Origin: Polaribacter pacificus
GTDB taxonomy: Bacteria; Bacteroidota; Bacteroidia; Flavobacteriales; Flavobacteriaceae
DNA length: 64,000 nucleotides
NCBI RefSeq assembly: GCF_038024035.1
Contig: NZ_CP150664.1
Coordinates: 806,001-870,000, forward strand
Reading direction: 5' to 3'
In this document: positions 38,057 through 47,820 of the stretch, in pieces
How the letters are laid out: each line of letters starts with the position of its first letter
Position numbering within the stretch: the first letter of the stretch is position 1
Notes under the pieces: model-generated
The model's input: only the letters and a program-made list of their open reading frames with translations
The model's database searches: none
Told to the model about the DNA's origin: nothing
Made by a program: the position numbers and the translations under genes

Positions 38057-38164
38057 CGTTTTTTTATCAATTTTTCTGTAACAAGTTTAGTCTTTTGACT
38101 ACTAATGCATTAATGAAGTCTTTGCTAAAGAGTTTAGAAAGGCTTTTTTTAAGAACGAAATCAA

Positions 38165-38172
38165 TATATTTG
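38165..38172 (+). promoter_or_regulatory. -7 box of the DUF4199 gene
   Basis: TATATTTG, exact TAnnTTTG match 24 nt before the ATG at 38197. No clear TTG element is visible upstream. Confidence 0.4.
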
Positions 38173-38196
38173 TATCACTAACTAAATTATTACACA

Positions 38197-38721
38197 ATGG
38201 AAAATCAAAAAGCAACTAGCAAGAGTATTATTTTAAACTACGGTTTATATCTAGGAATTATATCTGTTTTATTAAGTCTTATCGTTTATGCGATGGGTGA
38301 CGCACATACCCCACACTGGTCTATTAGCCTTATTGGTTTTGCGTTGCTTGTCGTCTTAATTGTATTGGGAATAAAAAAATACAAAGAATCTAATGACGGT
38401 TTTATTAGCTGGGGACAGGCGGTAAAAGTTGGTGTAGGAATTGCACTTATTAGTGCTGTTATATCGATTGCATACCAACAAGTGTTTGTTAATTTTATTG
38501 AGCCAGATTTCATGAATGTAGCTATGGAGCTTCAAAATCAACGAATGATTGATCAAGGACTTACCTCTGAGCAAATAGATGCTGCAAATGAAATGGGTAA
38601 AAACTTCTCTGGACCAGTAATTTCTTCAGCTATAGGATTAATCGTTTCAGCTTTCTTAGGATTTGTAATTTCTGCCATAGCAGGTGCTATTATGAAACAA
38701 TCGAAAGAAGAGCAGTACTAA
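38197..38721 (+). CDS. DUF4199 membrane protein
   Basis: 174 residues with four hydrophobic segments (about 15-35, 42-60, 75-96 and 140-165) and an amphipathic, Asn/Gln-rich stretch between helices 3 and 4, the DUF4199 layout. The family is almost limited to Bacteroidota and has no known function. It is upstream of a GtrB-like glycosyltransferase, an arrangement I recall as common in flavobacteria, but a hairpin at 38736-38785 may terminate most transcripts. Confidence 0.85.
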   Translation: MENQKATSKSIILNYGLYLGIISVLLSLIVYAMGDAHTPHWSISLIGFALLVVLIVLGIKKYKESNDGFISWGQAVKVGVGIALISAVISIAYQQVFVNFIEPDFMNVAMELQNQRMIDQGLTSEQIDAANEMGKNFSGPVISSAIGLIVSAFLGFVISAIAGAIMKQSKEEQY

Positions 38722-38735
38722 TTTAAGAAAAAATT

Positions 38736-38785
38736 AAAAGGAAGAAGGGTAAAATATTTTAGGATGTTTTACCTTTACCTTTTTT
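38736..38785 (+). terminator. Probable terminator after the DUF4199 gene
   Basis: Imperfect hairpin: inner arms GGTAAAA and TTTTACC, outer AAGG and CCTT, followed by six to seven Ts. Confidence 0.55.
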
Positions 38786-38811
38786 ATATAGCTCCTTAAC
38801 TTAATTAACTC

Positions 38812-39768
38812 ATGGACATTTCCATTGTCATCCCTTTATTAAACGAAAAAGATTCTTTACAAGAGCTATACGCTTGGATACTCAAAGTAATGCAATCCCA
38901 TCAATATGCCTATGAGATTATCTTTATAGATGACGGGAGCACTGACGGTTCTTGGAAAGTCATTGAAGAGCTTTCATCAGAACACAAAGAGGTTAAAGGA
39001 ATTCGATTTCAGAGAAATTACGGTAAAAGTCAAGCTTTGGATGCTGGTTTTGAAAAAGCAAATGGCGCAGTCGTAATTACCATGGATGCAGACCTACAAG
39101 ACAATCCAGAAGAAATTCCAGAATTATACGATCTAATTATCAAAGAAGATTTTGATTTGATTTCTGGCTGGAAAAAGAAACGTTATGACAACGTAATTAC
39201 CAAAAACATTCCTTCAAAATTATTCAATTTAGCTGCAAGAAAAACCTCTGGACTTAAGTTACACGATTTTAACTGTGGCTTAAAAGCCTATAAAAACACG
39301 GTGGTTAAAAGTGTAAAGGTTAGTGGTGAAATGCATCGATACATTCCAGTTTTAGCCAAAAACGAAGGCTTTGATAAGATTGGAGAAAAGGTTGTACAGC
39401 ACCAAGCTAGAAAATATGGAGAAACAAAATTTGGCATGAGCCGTTTTATCAATGGTTTTTTAGATTTAATTACCATTTCATTTTTGTCAAAATTCGGCAA
39501 AAGACCCATGCATATTTTTGGTCTTTGGGGAACGCTAATGTTTATTTTTGGTTTGCTCTCAGCTGGCTATATTGGCGCCATGAAATTATACAAACTATCT
39601 GTGGGCGCAAAAACAATTTTAGTAACCGACAACCCATGGTTTTATATTGCCTTAACAGCAATGATTTTAGGGGTTCAGCTATTTTTAGCTGGTTTTATCG
39701 GAGAGCTTTTGATCAAAACCAAAAGCAATGAAAAACATTATAAGATAAGACAAAACCTTAATTTATAA
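38812..39768 (+). CDS. Polyprenyl-phosphate glycosyltransferase-like GT2 (GtrB/DPM1 type)
   Basis: 318 residues. An N-terminal GT2 domain (IPLLNEKDSL, FIDDGSTDGS, ITMDADLQDNPEEIPEL) is followed by two C-terminal helices (about 235-262 and 275-305). GtrB/ArnC/DPM1-like enzymes move a sugar from NDP-sugar to undecaprenyl phosphate, giving a lipid-linked donor for envelope glycans. The next gene makes sugar phosphates and the one after is an ABC exporter, which fits a cell-surface sugar function, but these neighbours are also found apart. Confidence 0.88.
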   Translation: MDISIVIPLLNEKDSLQELYAWILKVMQSHQYAYEIIFIDDGSTDGSWKVIEELSSEHKEVKGIRFQRNYGKSQALDAGFEKANGAVVITMDADLQDNPEEIPELYDLIIKEDFDLISGWKKKRYDNVITKNIPSKLFNLAARKTSGLKLHDFNCGLKAYKNTVVKSVKVSGEMHRYIPVLAKNEGFDKIGEKVVQHQARKYGETKFGMSRFINGFLDLITISFLSKFGKRPMHIFGLWGTLMFIFGLLSAGYIGAMKLYKLSVGAKTILVTDNPWFYIALTAMILGVQLFLAGFIGELLIKTKSNEKHYKIRQNLNL

Positions 39769-39801
39769 ACCTGTCTTTTAATACAACTATTACCTGATTA
39801 T

Positions 39802-41511
39802 ATGAAAGAGATTAAAGAGCAAGCAAAATTATGGCTTTCTGATACTTTTGATACAGAAACACAGCAAGAAATTAAACAACTTATCGATTCTAATTCAGAT
39901 GATTTAGCAGATCGATTTTATAAAAATATGGAATTCGGAACTGGTGGAATGCGCGGAATCATGGGCGCAGGAACCAATCGAATTAACAAATATACGTTAG
40001 GAAAAGCAACCCAGGGCTTAAGCAATTATTTGCAAAAACAGTTTCCAAACAAGCAGCTAAAAGTTGCTATTGCTTTTGACTGTAGACACAACAGTGTTTC
40101 TTTCTCTAAATTGGTTGCAGATGTATTGTCTGCCAATGGAATCCAAGTGTATTTATTTGAAGACTTACGTCCTACCCCAGAATTATCCTTTGCCGTTAAT
40201 CACTTAAATTGTGATGCCGGAATTGTATTAACAGCCTCACACAATCCGCCAGAATACAATGGATATAAAGTATATTGGAATGATGGTGGACAGATTGTTC
40301 CTCCACAGGATACTGAAATTATCAACCAAGTAAACTCTTTGCAATTCTCTGAGATAAACTTTAATACCAATGAGCGTTTAATTACAAAAATTGGAACCGA
40401 AGTTGACGAGGCTTTTTGGAATGCATCTATCAAAAATGGAACTTTTGATGTTAAAGATCGATCTGATTTAAAAATTGTTTTTACTTCTTTACACGGAACA
40501 TCTATTACCTTAATTCCTGAGGCATTAAAACGCGCTGGATATACCAATGTTCATATCGTTAAAGAGCAGGCTGTTCCAAATGGAGATTTTCCAACAGTAA
40601 AATCACCAAACCCAGAAGAGCCAGAAGCTTTAAAGATGGCTATAGATTTGGCCAATAAAGTGGATGCAGATATCGTGATTGGTACAGATCCAGATTCTGA
40701 TAGATTAGGAATTGCGGTTAGAGACCTAGACGGCAACATGAAATTGCTAAATGGTAACCAGACCATGAGTTTAATGACCGACTTCTTAATTAAACAATGG
40801 GAAGCAAAAGGAAAATTAAACGGCAATCAATTTGTAGGGTCAACAATTGTATCAACCAACTTGGTGAATGAAGTTGCTACGAGTTACGGAGTTGAAACAA
40901 AAGTTGGGCTAACGGGTTTTAAATGGATTGCAAAGATGATCAAAGACTTCCCTGCACAAGAGTTTATTGGTGGTGGAGAAGAGAGTTTTGGTTATATGGT
41001 TGGCGATTTTGTTCGTGATAAAGATGCTGTAACCTCTACGCTTTTAGCCTGTGAAATTGCTGCAAATGCAAAAGCAAACGGAAGCTCTTTTTACAAAGAC
41101 TTACTGCAATTGTATGTAAAAAATCACTTTTACAAAGAACATTTAATTTCTATAGTAAAAAAAGGAATGGATGGCGCAGCCCAAATAAAACAAATGATGG
41201 TGGACTTGCGAAACAATCCTTTTACACAAATGGATGGATCCAAGGTTCAATTTCTATATGATTATCAATCGTCAATCAAAAAGAATTTAATTACAGGCGA
41301 AGAAACCAGTATTGACATTCCTAAATCTAATGTGCTCATTTATCAAACTGAAGACGGAACAAAAGTTGCCGCAAGACCAAGTGGAACCGAACCAAAAATA
41401 AAGTTCTATTTTAGCGTAAAATCTAAATTAGATGCCATCGAAAATGCGGTAAGTACAGAAGCTAATTTGGATGCTAAAATTCAACGAATTATAAAAGAAT
41501 TGAACCTATAA
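39802..41511 (+). CDS. Phosphosugar mutase (phosphoglucomutase/phosphomannomutase)
   Basis: 569 residues, alpha-D-phosphohexomutase superfamily. TASHNP holds the phosphoserine S146, the metal loop is DPDSDRLG, the sugar-binding loop GGEESFG and the phosphate-binding C-terminus RPSGTEPKIK. It interconverts sugar 1- and 6-phosphates; the length resembles PgcA-type phosphoglucomutases. The stop shares one base with the ABC exporter start (TAATG), so both are coupled. Confidence 0.93.
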   Translation: MKEIKEQAKLWLSDTFDTETQQEIKQLIDSNSDDLADRFYKNMEFGTGGMRGIMGAGTNRINKYTLGKATQGLSNYLQKQFPNKQLKVAIAFDCRHNSVSFSKLVADVLSANGIQVYLFEDLRPTPELSFAVNHLNCDAGIVLTASHNPPEYNGYKVYWNDGGQIVPPQDTEIINQVNSLQFSEINFNTNERLITKIGTEVDEAFWNASIKNGTFDVKDRSDLKIVFTSLHGTSITLIPEALKRAGYTNVHIVKEQAVPNGDFPTVKSPNPEEPEALKMAIDLANKVDADIVIGTDPDSDRLGIAVRDLDGNMKLLNGNQTMSLMTDFLIKQWEAKGKLNGNQFVGSTIVSTNLVNEVATSYGVETKVGLTGFKWIAKMIKDFPAQEFIGGGEESFGYMVGDFVRDKDAVTSTLLACEIAANAKANGSSFYKDLLQLYVKNHFYKEHLISIVKKGMDGAAQIKQMMVDLRNNPFTQMDGSKVQFLYDYQSSIKKNLITGEETSIDIPKSNVLIYQTEDGTKVAARPSGTEPKIKFYFSVKSKLDAIENAVSTEANLDAKIQRIIKELNL

Positions 41512-43346
41512 TGAATTATTTTAAAAAAATATTACGCTTTGCAAAACCATACAGGAAATATGCGATTTTAAATGCTATCAGTAATGTTTTTTATGCACTC
41601 TTTAGTACTTTAAGTTTTGTTGCATTTATCCCGATGCTAAATGTTTTGTTTAAGCAAAGCGGGGATATCATCTCTATAAAGCCAATTTATGACAGTGCTA
41701 CTGGAGTAAGTGGCTATAAAGAATACCTTGAACAATCCTTAAACTTTTTTTTAAATCAGGAAATAGCTAAAAATGGAGAAATTGCCGCACTAGGCTATAT
41801 CTGTGGCACCATGATTTTGCTTTTTTTCTTAAAGAATATCGCCAATTATGCGGCCTTGTTTTTTATTACTTTTTTAAGAAACGGTATTATTAGAGATATT
41901 AGAAACGCCTTGTACAATAAGCTTGTTACCTTGCCTATTTCTTATTTTACTGAGAAAAGAAAAGGTGATGTCATAGCCAGAATGACATCGGATGTTCAAG
42001 AGGTTGAATGGTCTTTCTTAATGGTTTTAGAGTTGATTATTAGAGATCCACTTACCATTATCTTTACTTTAATTGCAATGATTTCTATCAGTGCTAAACT
42101 AACCCTGTTTATTTTTATTTTTCTACCCTTGGCTGGTTTAATTATTGGTTTTATCGGAAAAAGATTAAAAGCAGATTCTGATGTTGCTCAAAAAGAAAAT
42201 GGATTTTTCTTATCGTTAATAGAAGAAACCCTTACAGGATTAAGAGTTATCAAAGGCTTTACTGCTGAAAAGCAGTTTACAGGTAAATTTCAAAACTCTA
42301 CCAACAAATTATTCAGAACCATGAATAGTTTAATGAATAAAAAGAATTTAGCATCACCTACCAGTGAGTTTCTCGGTGTCAGTGTCATCGTAATTATTTT
42401 ATGGTACGGAGGTAAAATGGTATTGATTGACGAAACGATTACTGGAGGAGCCTTTATTGGATTTATGGCACTTGCTTATAATATTTTAACTCCTTCAAAA
42501 TCAATTTCTAATGCCATTTATGGAATTAAAAAAGGAGATGCATCTGCACAGCGAGTATTAGAGCTGTTAGAAACAGAAAACACTATTTCTGATAAAGAAA
42601 ACGCTCAAACAAAGACAAGCTTTAACAGTGAAATTATATTTGATAACATTTCTTTTAAGTATAAGGATGAGTATGTTTTAAAAGATTTTTCACTAACTAT
42701 CCCTAAAGGAAAAACAGTAGCTCTGGTTGGTCAATCTGGTAGTGGAAAATCTACGCTAGCAAATTTAATAACACGTTTTTACGATGTAAACGAAGGCGCT
42801 ATTTATATTGACGGAATCAACATTAAAGACATCTCAAAAAACTCTTTGAGAAAAATGATGGGAATCGTAACCCAGGATTCTATTTTGTTTAATGATTCTG
42901 TTTCAAATAATATTGCCTTGGGCACTGAAGAGTCGAGTGAAGAAGCAATTATTGAAGCCGCAAAAATTGCCAATGCCCATGAGTTTATCAAAGATTTACC
43001 AAATCAGTATGAATTTAATATAGGTGATAGCGGAAATCTACTTTCAGGAGGACAGAAACAACGATTAAGCATCGCAAGAGCCGTACTAAAGAATCCACCA
43101 ATTATGGTCTTAGACGAAGCCACTTCTGCTTTAGACACAGAATCAGAACAGCTGGTTCAATTGGCACTTGAAAAAATGATGCAAAACAGAACTTCCTTAG
43201 TGATTGCACACCGTTTATCTACCATTCAAAAAGCAGATACAATTGTTGTATTGAGAAAGGGAAAAATAATTGAGCAAGGAAAACACGATGACTTAATGCA
43301 AGAACAAGGAGACTACTTTAAATTGGTCTCTATGCAATCTTTATAG
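41511..43346 (+). CDS. ABC exporter, fused permease and ATPase (MsbA-like)
   Basis: 611 residues. The N-terminal half is an ABC exporter membrane domain with six helices, and the C-terminal half is the ATPase with Walker A GQSGSGKST, signature LSGGQKQR, Walker B IMVLDEATSALD and the switch His in IAHRLST. Homodimers of this type flip lipids (MsbA, lipid A) or export peptides and drugs. Coupling to a phosphosugar mutase is compatible with a lipid-linked saccharide substrate, which is inference. It ends one base from the convergent CCA enzyme gene. Confidence 0.9.
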   Translation: MNYFKKILRFAKPYRKYAILNAISNVFYALFSTLSFVAFIPMLNVLFKQSGDIISIKPIYDSATGVSGYKEYLEQSLNFFLNQEIAKNGEIAALGYICGTMILLFFLKNIANYAALFFITFLRNGIIRDIRNALYNKLVTLPISYFTEKRKGDVIARMTSDVQEVEWSFLMVLELIIRDPLTIIFTLIAMISISAKLTLFIFIFLPLAGLIIGFIGKRLKADSDVAQKENGFFLSLIEETLTGLRVIKGFTAEKQFTGKFQNSTNKLFRTMNSLMNKKNLASPTSEFLGVSVIVIILWYGGKMVLIDETITGGAFIGFMALAYNILTPSKSISNAIYGIKKGDASAQRVLELLETENTISDKENAQTKTSFNSEIIFDNISFKYKDEYVLKDFSLTIPKGKTVALVGQSGSGKSTLANLITRFYDVNEGAIYIDGINIKDISKNSLRKMMGIVTQDSILFNDSVSNNIALGTEESSEEAIIEAAKIANAHEFIKDLPNQYEFNIGDSGNLLSGGQKQRLSIARAVLKNPPIMVLDEATSALDTESEQLVQLALEKMMQNRTSLVIAHRLSTIQKADTIVVLRKGKIIEQGKHDDLMQEQGDYFKLVSMQSL

Positions 43347-43347
43347 C

Positions 43348-44766
43348 TTATTTTTTTAAACCTAAGGCTTTCCCTTTTTCTATCATAAACTGATAAGAAG
43401 CTTCGTATTCATTTGGAATTACGCCTTCTAAAATAGCTTCTTTTATAGCTTCTTTTAGTTGACCTATTTCTCTACATGGTTTTAACTGAAAGGTTTCCAT
43501 GATCAATTCACCAGAAATTGGAGGTTGAAAATTACGAACCTGGTCGCGTTCTTCTACCTCTTTTATCTTTTGTCTTACCAACTCAAAGTTTTGATGGTAC
43601 TTTTTAAACTTCTTAGGGTTTTTAGTGGTTATATCTGCCTCACAAAGAGTCATTAATGAATCGATATCATCACCCGCATCAAAGATCAATCTTCTTACTG
43701 CAGAATCTGTTACTTCTGAAGCTAAGACAATTGGTCTAGAGCTTAGTAAAACCATTTTCTGTACAAATTTCATCTTATTATTCAATGGCATTTTTAAGCG
43801 TTTGAACAATTTAAAGACCATTTTTGAACCCACAAATTCATGTCCGTGAAAAGTCCAACCGATCTTTTTGTGAAATTTTTTAGTGGGAGCCTTTCCTATA
43901 TCATGTAACAAGGCAGACCAACGCAACCAAACATCATCCGTGTTTTCTGCGATATTATCAACAACCTCTAAGGTGTGATAAAAATTATCTTTGTGTTTTT
44001 GCCCTTCAACCTCTTCGACTCCTTTTAAAGCGATTAGCTCAGGCAAGATATATGGTAACAATTGTGTTTGTTCTAATAACAAAAACCCAATGGATGGTTT
44101 AGAAGAAGATAAGATTTTATTGACCTCATCTATGATACGCTCATTGGTAATGATTTTTAATCGATGTGCATTTCTAGAAATTGCAAGTAGAGATTCTTCT
44201 TCAATTTTAAAATTCAATTGACTAGCAAAGCGAATAGCCCTAAGCATTCTTAAAGGATCATCAGAGTAAGTGATATCTGGATTTAAAGGCGTCTTAATGG
44301 TCTTTGTCTCCAAGTCCTCTACTCCATTAAAAGGATCTAGCAGTTGTCCAAAGTTTTCTTCATTTAAACTTAAAGCTAGTGCATTGATGGTGAAATCTCT
44401 TCTGTTTTGATCGTCTTCAAGCGTTCCTTCTAATACTTCTGGGTTTCTGCTTTCTACTGTATAGGATTCTTTTCTAGCACCAACAAACTCAATTTCTACA
44501 TCCTGATACCTTAACATCGCGGTACCATAGGTTTTAAACACTTGTACCTTTGGTTTATTAGGAAGAAGTTCTGCCACCTTTAAAGCCAAGTCTATACCAC
44601 TACCAACTACCACAACATCGATATCTTTGGCAGTACCTCTTTTAAGGATAAAATCTCTGACAAAACCTCCTATTACATAGGTTTTACAACCCAGAATTTG
44701 AGAAGCATTTGTGATGTAGTTAAAAATAGGATTTTCAATGGCTTCTTTATAGACGGTAGTCGACAT
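43348..44766 (-). CDS. CCA tRNA nucleotidyltransferase with HD domain
   Basis: 472 residues. The class II polymerase-beta-type head shows GGFVRD (33-38) and DIDVVV (D48, D50), followed by the RRDFTINAL and RMLRAIRFASQL motifs and a C-terminal HD phosphohydrolase domain (LLHDIGKAPT). It adds or repairs the 3' CCA of tRNAs. It ends the run dapD, GT2 fusion, methyltransferase, threonylcarbamoyl-AMP synthase, CCA; the last two are both tRNA enzymes, 27 nt apart. Confidence 0.94.
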   Translation of the reverse strand: MSTTVYKEAIENPIFNYITNASQILGCKTYVIGGFVRDFILKRGTAKDIDVVVVGSGIDLALKVAELLPNKPKVQVFKTYGTAMLRYQDVEIEFVGARKESYTVESRNPEVLEGTLEDDQNRRDFTINALALSLNEENFGQLLDPFNGVEDLETKTIKTPLNPDITYSDDPLRMLRAIRFASQLNFKIEEESLLAISRNAHRLKIITNERIIDEVNKILSSSKPSIGFLLLEQTQLLPYILPELIALKGVEEVEGQKHKDNFYHTLEVVDNIAENTDDVWLRWSALLHDIGKAPTKKFHKKIGWTFHGHEFVGSKMVFKLFKRLKMPLNNKMKFVQKMVLLSSRPIVLASEVTDSAVRRLIFDAGDDIDSLMTLCEADITTKNPKKFKKYHQNFELVRQKIKEVEERDQVRNFQPPISGELIMETFQLKPCREIGQLKEAIKEAILEGVIPNEYEASYQFMIEKGKALGLKK

Positions 44767-44793
44767 ACAGTTGTAAATTCTTGGCAGCTTAAA

Positions 44794-45369
44794 TTATTCT
44801 CTGATAACTTCAATGGTACCCAAATCTGTAATTCTTAAAATTCTAGAAGGCGTATCACACTGATGTTCTAGCTGCAAATTTACTATATAATCTACGCTCT
44901 CCAAAATAGTTCTGCTTATTTCTGAAAATGAATTAGGAGTCGCTTCACCGCTAACATTCGCTGAGGTCGAGACAATAGGTTTTCCAAATTTTTGAATCAA
45001 TTCTTTGCAAAAACCATCTTGAACAATTCTAATTGCAATAGTATCATCACTAGCAATCACATTTTTAGCTAAATTTTGTGGATTTTTATAAATAATAGTT
45101 GTCGGACGCGTACTAGATTCTAAAAACTCTAGCGCTTTAGCAGGTATCTTTTGCACATAGTTTTGAAGCATTTTTTTAGAGTCTACCAAAATTATTAAAC
45201 TCTTACTCTCTGCTCTTTGCTTAATCTGATAAATTTTTGAAACCGCCTGTTCATTTGTTGCATCACAACCAATTCCCCAAACAGTATCTGTTGGATATAA
45301 AATAGTTTTGGCCTGCTCTAACAATTTAGCCATCAAACTAATTTCCTGATTATTTACAGTATTTGACAT
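44794..45369 (-). CDS. L-threonylcarbamoyladenylate synthase (Sua5/YrdC/TsaC family)
   Basis: 191 residues with the YrdC fold: YPTDTVWGIGCDA, IKQRAESKSLIILV and STSANVSGEATP. It makes threonylcarbamoyl-AMP from Thr, bicarbonate and ATP for the t6A37 tRNA modification. No C-terminal Sua5 domain is present. The gene follows a methyltransferase by 6 nt and precedes the CCA enzyme. Confidence 0.93.
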   Translation of the reverse strand: MSNTVNNQEISLMAKLLEQAKTILYPTDTVWGIGCDATNEQAVSKIYQIKQRAESKSLIILVDSKKMLQNYVQKIPAKALEFLESSTRPTTIIYKNPQNLAKNVIASDDTIAIRIVQDGFCKELIQKFGKPIVSTSANVSGEATPNSFSEISRTILESVDYIVNLQLEHQCDTPSRILRITDLGTIEVIRE

Positions 45370-45375
45370 AATTTA

Positions 45376-46026
45376 TCATTGCTGTTTTCTTGCAACAGTA
45401 GCATATTGCATATAAAACATATCTAATTGAGAACCTAAAAATAAGATATTAAACAGAATAGCAAAAGGAAAATAAAAAAAGGATTTTGTGGTGTTAATCC
45501 CTTTGATTTTCTGAATCTGATAACCAGATTCTTGAAACATTCTTTTTATGCTCTTTTTAGTAAAAAAACGATAGTGTGTCCGGTCTAAAATTAAATCTTC
45601 TGTGTACTTCCAATCCTTTCTAAAAATCATTTTAAACAGGTTCTTTGCGTAGCGAACGTTTGGAATTGAAGAAACCAGTACACCTTGATCATTCAGCTTA
45701 CTTTTAAGTGATTTTAAATCATCCCAAGGCTCTAGCAAATGCTCTAAAACATCATTTAAGACAATCACATCAAAATAACCTTCAGGTAATTGATCTAAAA
45801 CCTCATCTAAGGTTCCAACCAACACTTTAAATAATTTTGTCTTAGCTATGTTTGCTGATTTCAAATCAGGCTCTACTCCCCATGCTTCTTTTTTTAAACC
45901 AACTAGTTGTTCAGAAAAATTAGCTTCTCCACAACCAATTTCAAGAATAAGCTTAGCTTCTTTAGGGATAAACTTCAACATTTCTGGTCGTCTGTTGATA
46001 AAATAATCAGGCGCCTTACTACCCAT
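45376..46026 (-). CDS. Class I SAM-dependent methyltransferase
   Basis: 216 residues. Motif I LILEIGCGEANFS, post-I WGVEPD, and VIVLNDVLEHLLEPWDDL identify a UbiE/Coq5-like (Methyltransf_23) fold. The C-terminal helix FYFPFAILFNILFLGSQ is hydrophobic, so membrane contact is possible. It sits 12 nt after the double glycosyltransferase; methylation of a sugar or glycan is plausible but not shown. Confidence 0.85.
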   Translation of the reverse strand: MGSKAPDYFINRRPEMLKFIPKEAKLILEIGCGEANFSEQLVGLKKEAWGVEPDLKSANIAKTKLFKVLVGTLDEVLDQLPEGYFDVIVLNDVLEHLLEPWDDLKSLKSKLNDQGVLVSSIPNVRYAKNLFKMIFRKDWKYTEDLILDRTHYRFFTKKSIKRMFQESGYQIQKIKGINTTKSFFYFPFAILFNILFLGSQLDMFYMQYATVARKQQ

Positions 46027-46038
46027 AGTAAAATTGAT

Positions 46039-47799
46039 TTATTTAGTATTTGTTAAATAATTAATAGATCTATTACTCAACCAAGTTCCAAACTTGCAAG
46101 AATTGTAATAATAGCCTATCAAGATACTAAATAAATAAATATTCAACCTTAGTTTAGGAATAAAAAAGAAAACTACCCCAATTATAGCTAAGAGAAATTT
46201 GGTTAAAAATGTACTAGCAATTAAAAGACTTAGCATCAAAAATCGCTTAAAACCTTTAAAGTGATTATGCAGATATACATGTTTAGAAATCAGTACTTCA
46301 GATTTTGTAATGGTCGCTGTTTTGATATTGATTCTAGAAGCACCTCCGTGATTGTGAATAATTTCAACATTTTTAAGCAAAGCAATATCTCCCTTAGCAA
46401 GACGCACTTTTTTACTCAAATCAACATCTTCAAAATACATCCAATAATCTTCGTTCCAACCATGAACTTTAGCAAACCACTTACGACTGATAAAAACTAA
46501 AGAGCCTGAAACCCAATCAGGAAAAATTACTTTTGCTGTGTCAGGAGTCTTTTTCTGAAACAACCTGTATAGGGCACGACTCAAACCAAACAAGGTTAAC
46601 AGATCTGGAAACAACCTCTCCGTATCTTCATAAGATCCATCAGTATTACACTGATTACAAGAAACAATACCCGTTGAAGGATTTGCTTTTGCGTAGCGAA
46701 GCATTTCTAGTATGGGCTTTTCAGAAGCAATGGTATCTGGGTTTAAAAACAATAATTGAGCACCCACTGATTTTAAAGCGGCAAGATTACATCCATTGGC
46801 AAAACCGTTGTTACCAGAATTTTCTACAAAACGAACCCAAGAGTATTTTTTGGAGAATAGCGCTAAGTTTCCATCATTAGATTGATTGTCAACTACAATC
46901 ACCTCAAAAGAGAATTGCTCTTGAGAAATGCTTTTTAAAGCATCCAAACAAGGCGCTAAGTGTTTCCAACTTTTATAATTGACAATCAAGATAGACAGCT
47001 CTTTTTCTGCTAATTCCTCATCAAAATTTTCGATAGAGTTTATGGCAACTCGATGTCTTGAACTGTGTTTTAATTTTAGCAATTCAAGATACCTTAAAAG
47101 CACGCCATAGGCATGTGCCCAAGAAATAACAAAGCCTTTATAGCCATCTAAAAAACCTAGTTGAATTATATATTGTATAACAAAGCGTACAATAGGTTTT
47201 ACAATTAAATGGTATGGCGTAACAAACTGCCCTTTTTTATGTAGTTCTTTTGCTTGTAATTTTGCGTAAAGTTTTAGCTTATTGATGTACTGCTTGTAGT
47301 TTCTATATGAATAATGCTCAATTTTCCCTTCTAAATACCCGAGTGTTCCATTGGTGGTAATTTCTTCATGTACCATCTTCTCATATTTACAAGAGTCTTT
47401 GCGAAACAACCGAAGTACCTTATCTCTTTGCCAACCACTAAAACGTATTTTAGTATTGGAAAAGTAAAAATTTCGCTTCACATAATAACCTACATGGGCA
47501 GGGCTTGCTTTAGTCAAAGCAAGTATTTCTGATTTCAAGGCTAGACTCACACGCTCATCTGCATCTAAAATATAGATCCAGTCATTACTTGCTTGCTCAA
47601 TAGCAAAGTTTTTTTGCGAGGAAAACTCATCAAAAACACGCTGAATTATCTTTACATCAAAGGCCTGTGCTTTGATTACAGTTTGATCAGTGCTGTATGA
47701 ATCTATTACAATAATCTCATCAGCAAAATCAACAGACTTGATTGCTGCTTCTATATGAATTTCTTCATTAAAAGTTGGAATGATTGCAGTTATCTTCAA
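46039..47799 (-). CDS. Fused double glycosyltransferase (GT2 + GT2)
   Basis: 586 residues with two complete GT2 domains. Domain 1 (about 1-250) is of WaaE/KdtX type: IIPTFNEEIHIE, VIDSYSTDQT, ILDADERV. Domain 2 (about 268-500) is of the rhamnosyltransferase type: ILIVNYKSWKHL, VVDNQSNDGN, FLNPDT, and an EDVD segment, followed by a C-terminal hydrophobic region (about 525-565). Domain 1 acts in LPS core assembly in other bacteria. Elsewhere such domains are often adjacent separate genes; here they share one frame. A surface-glycan role is inferred. Confidence 0.88.
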   Translation of the reverse strand: MKITAIIPTFNEEIHIEAAIKSVDFADEIIVIDSYSTDQTVIKAQAFDVKIIQRVFDEFSSQKNFAIEQASNDWIYILDADERVSLALKSEILALTKASPAHVGYYVKRNFYFSNTKIRFSGWQRDKVLRLFRKDSCKYEKMVHEEITTNGTLGYLEGKIEHYSYRNYKQYINKLKLYAKLQAKELHKKGQFVTPYHLIVKPIVRFVIQYIIQLGFLDGYKGFVISWAHAYGVLLRYLELLKLKHSSRHRVAINSIENFDEELAEKELSILIVNYKSWKHLAPCLDALKSISQEQFSFEVIVVDNQSNDGNLALFSKKYSWVRFVENSGNNGFANGCNLAALKSVGAQLLFLNPDTIASEKPILEMLRYAKANPSTGIVSCNQCNTDGSYEDTERLFPDLLTLFGLSRALYRLFQKKTPDTAKVIFPDWVSGSLVFISRKWFAKVHGWNEDYWMYFEDVDLSKKVRLAKGDIALLKNVEIIHNHGGASRINIKTATITKSEVLISKHVYLHNHFKGFKRFLMLSLLIASTFLTKFLLAIIGVVFFFIPKLRLNIYLFSILIGYYYNSCKFGTWLSNRSINYLTNTK

Positions 47800-47820
47800 T
47801 AGAAATCTCTTTAATGACTT

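Noticed and set aside
46533-46880. Plus-strand 115-codon frame
   Set aside because: Antisense to the double glycosyltransferase, which has clear motifs along the whole stretch.
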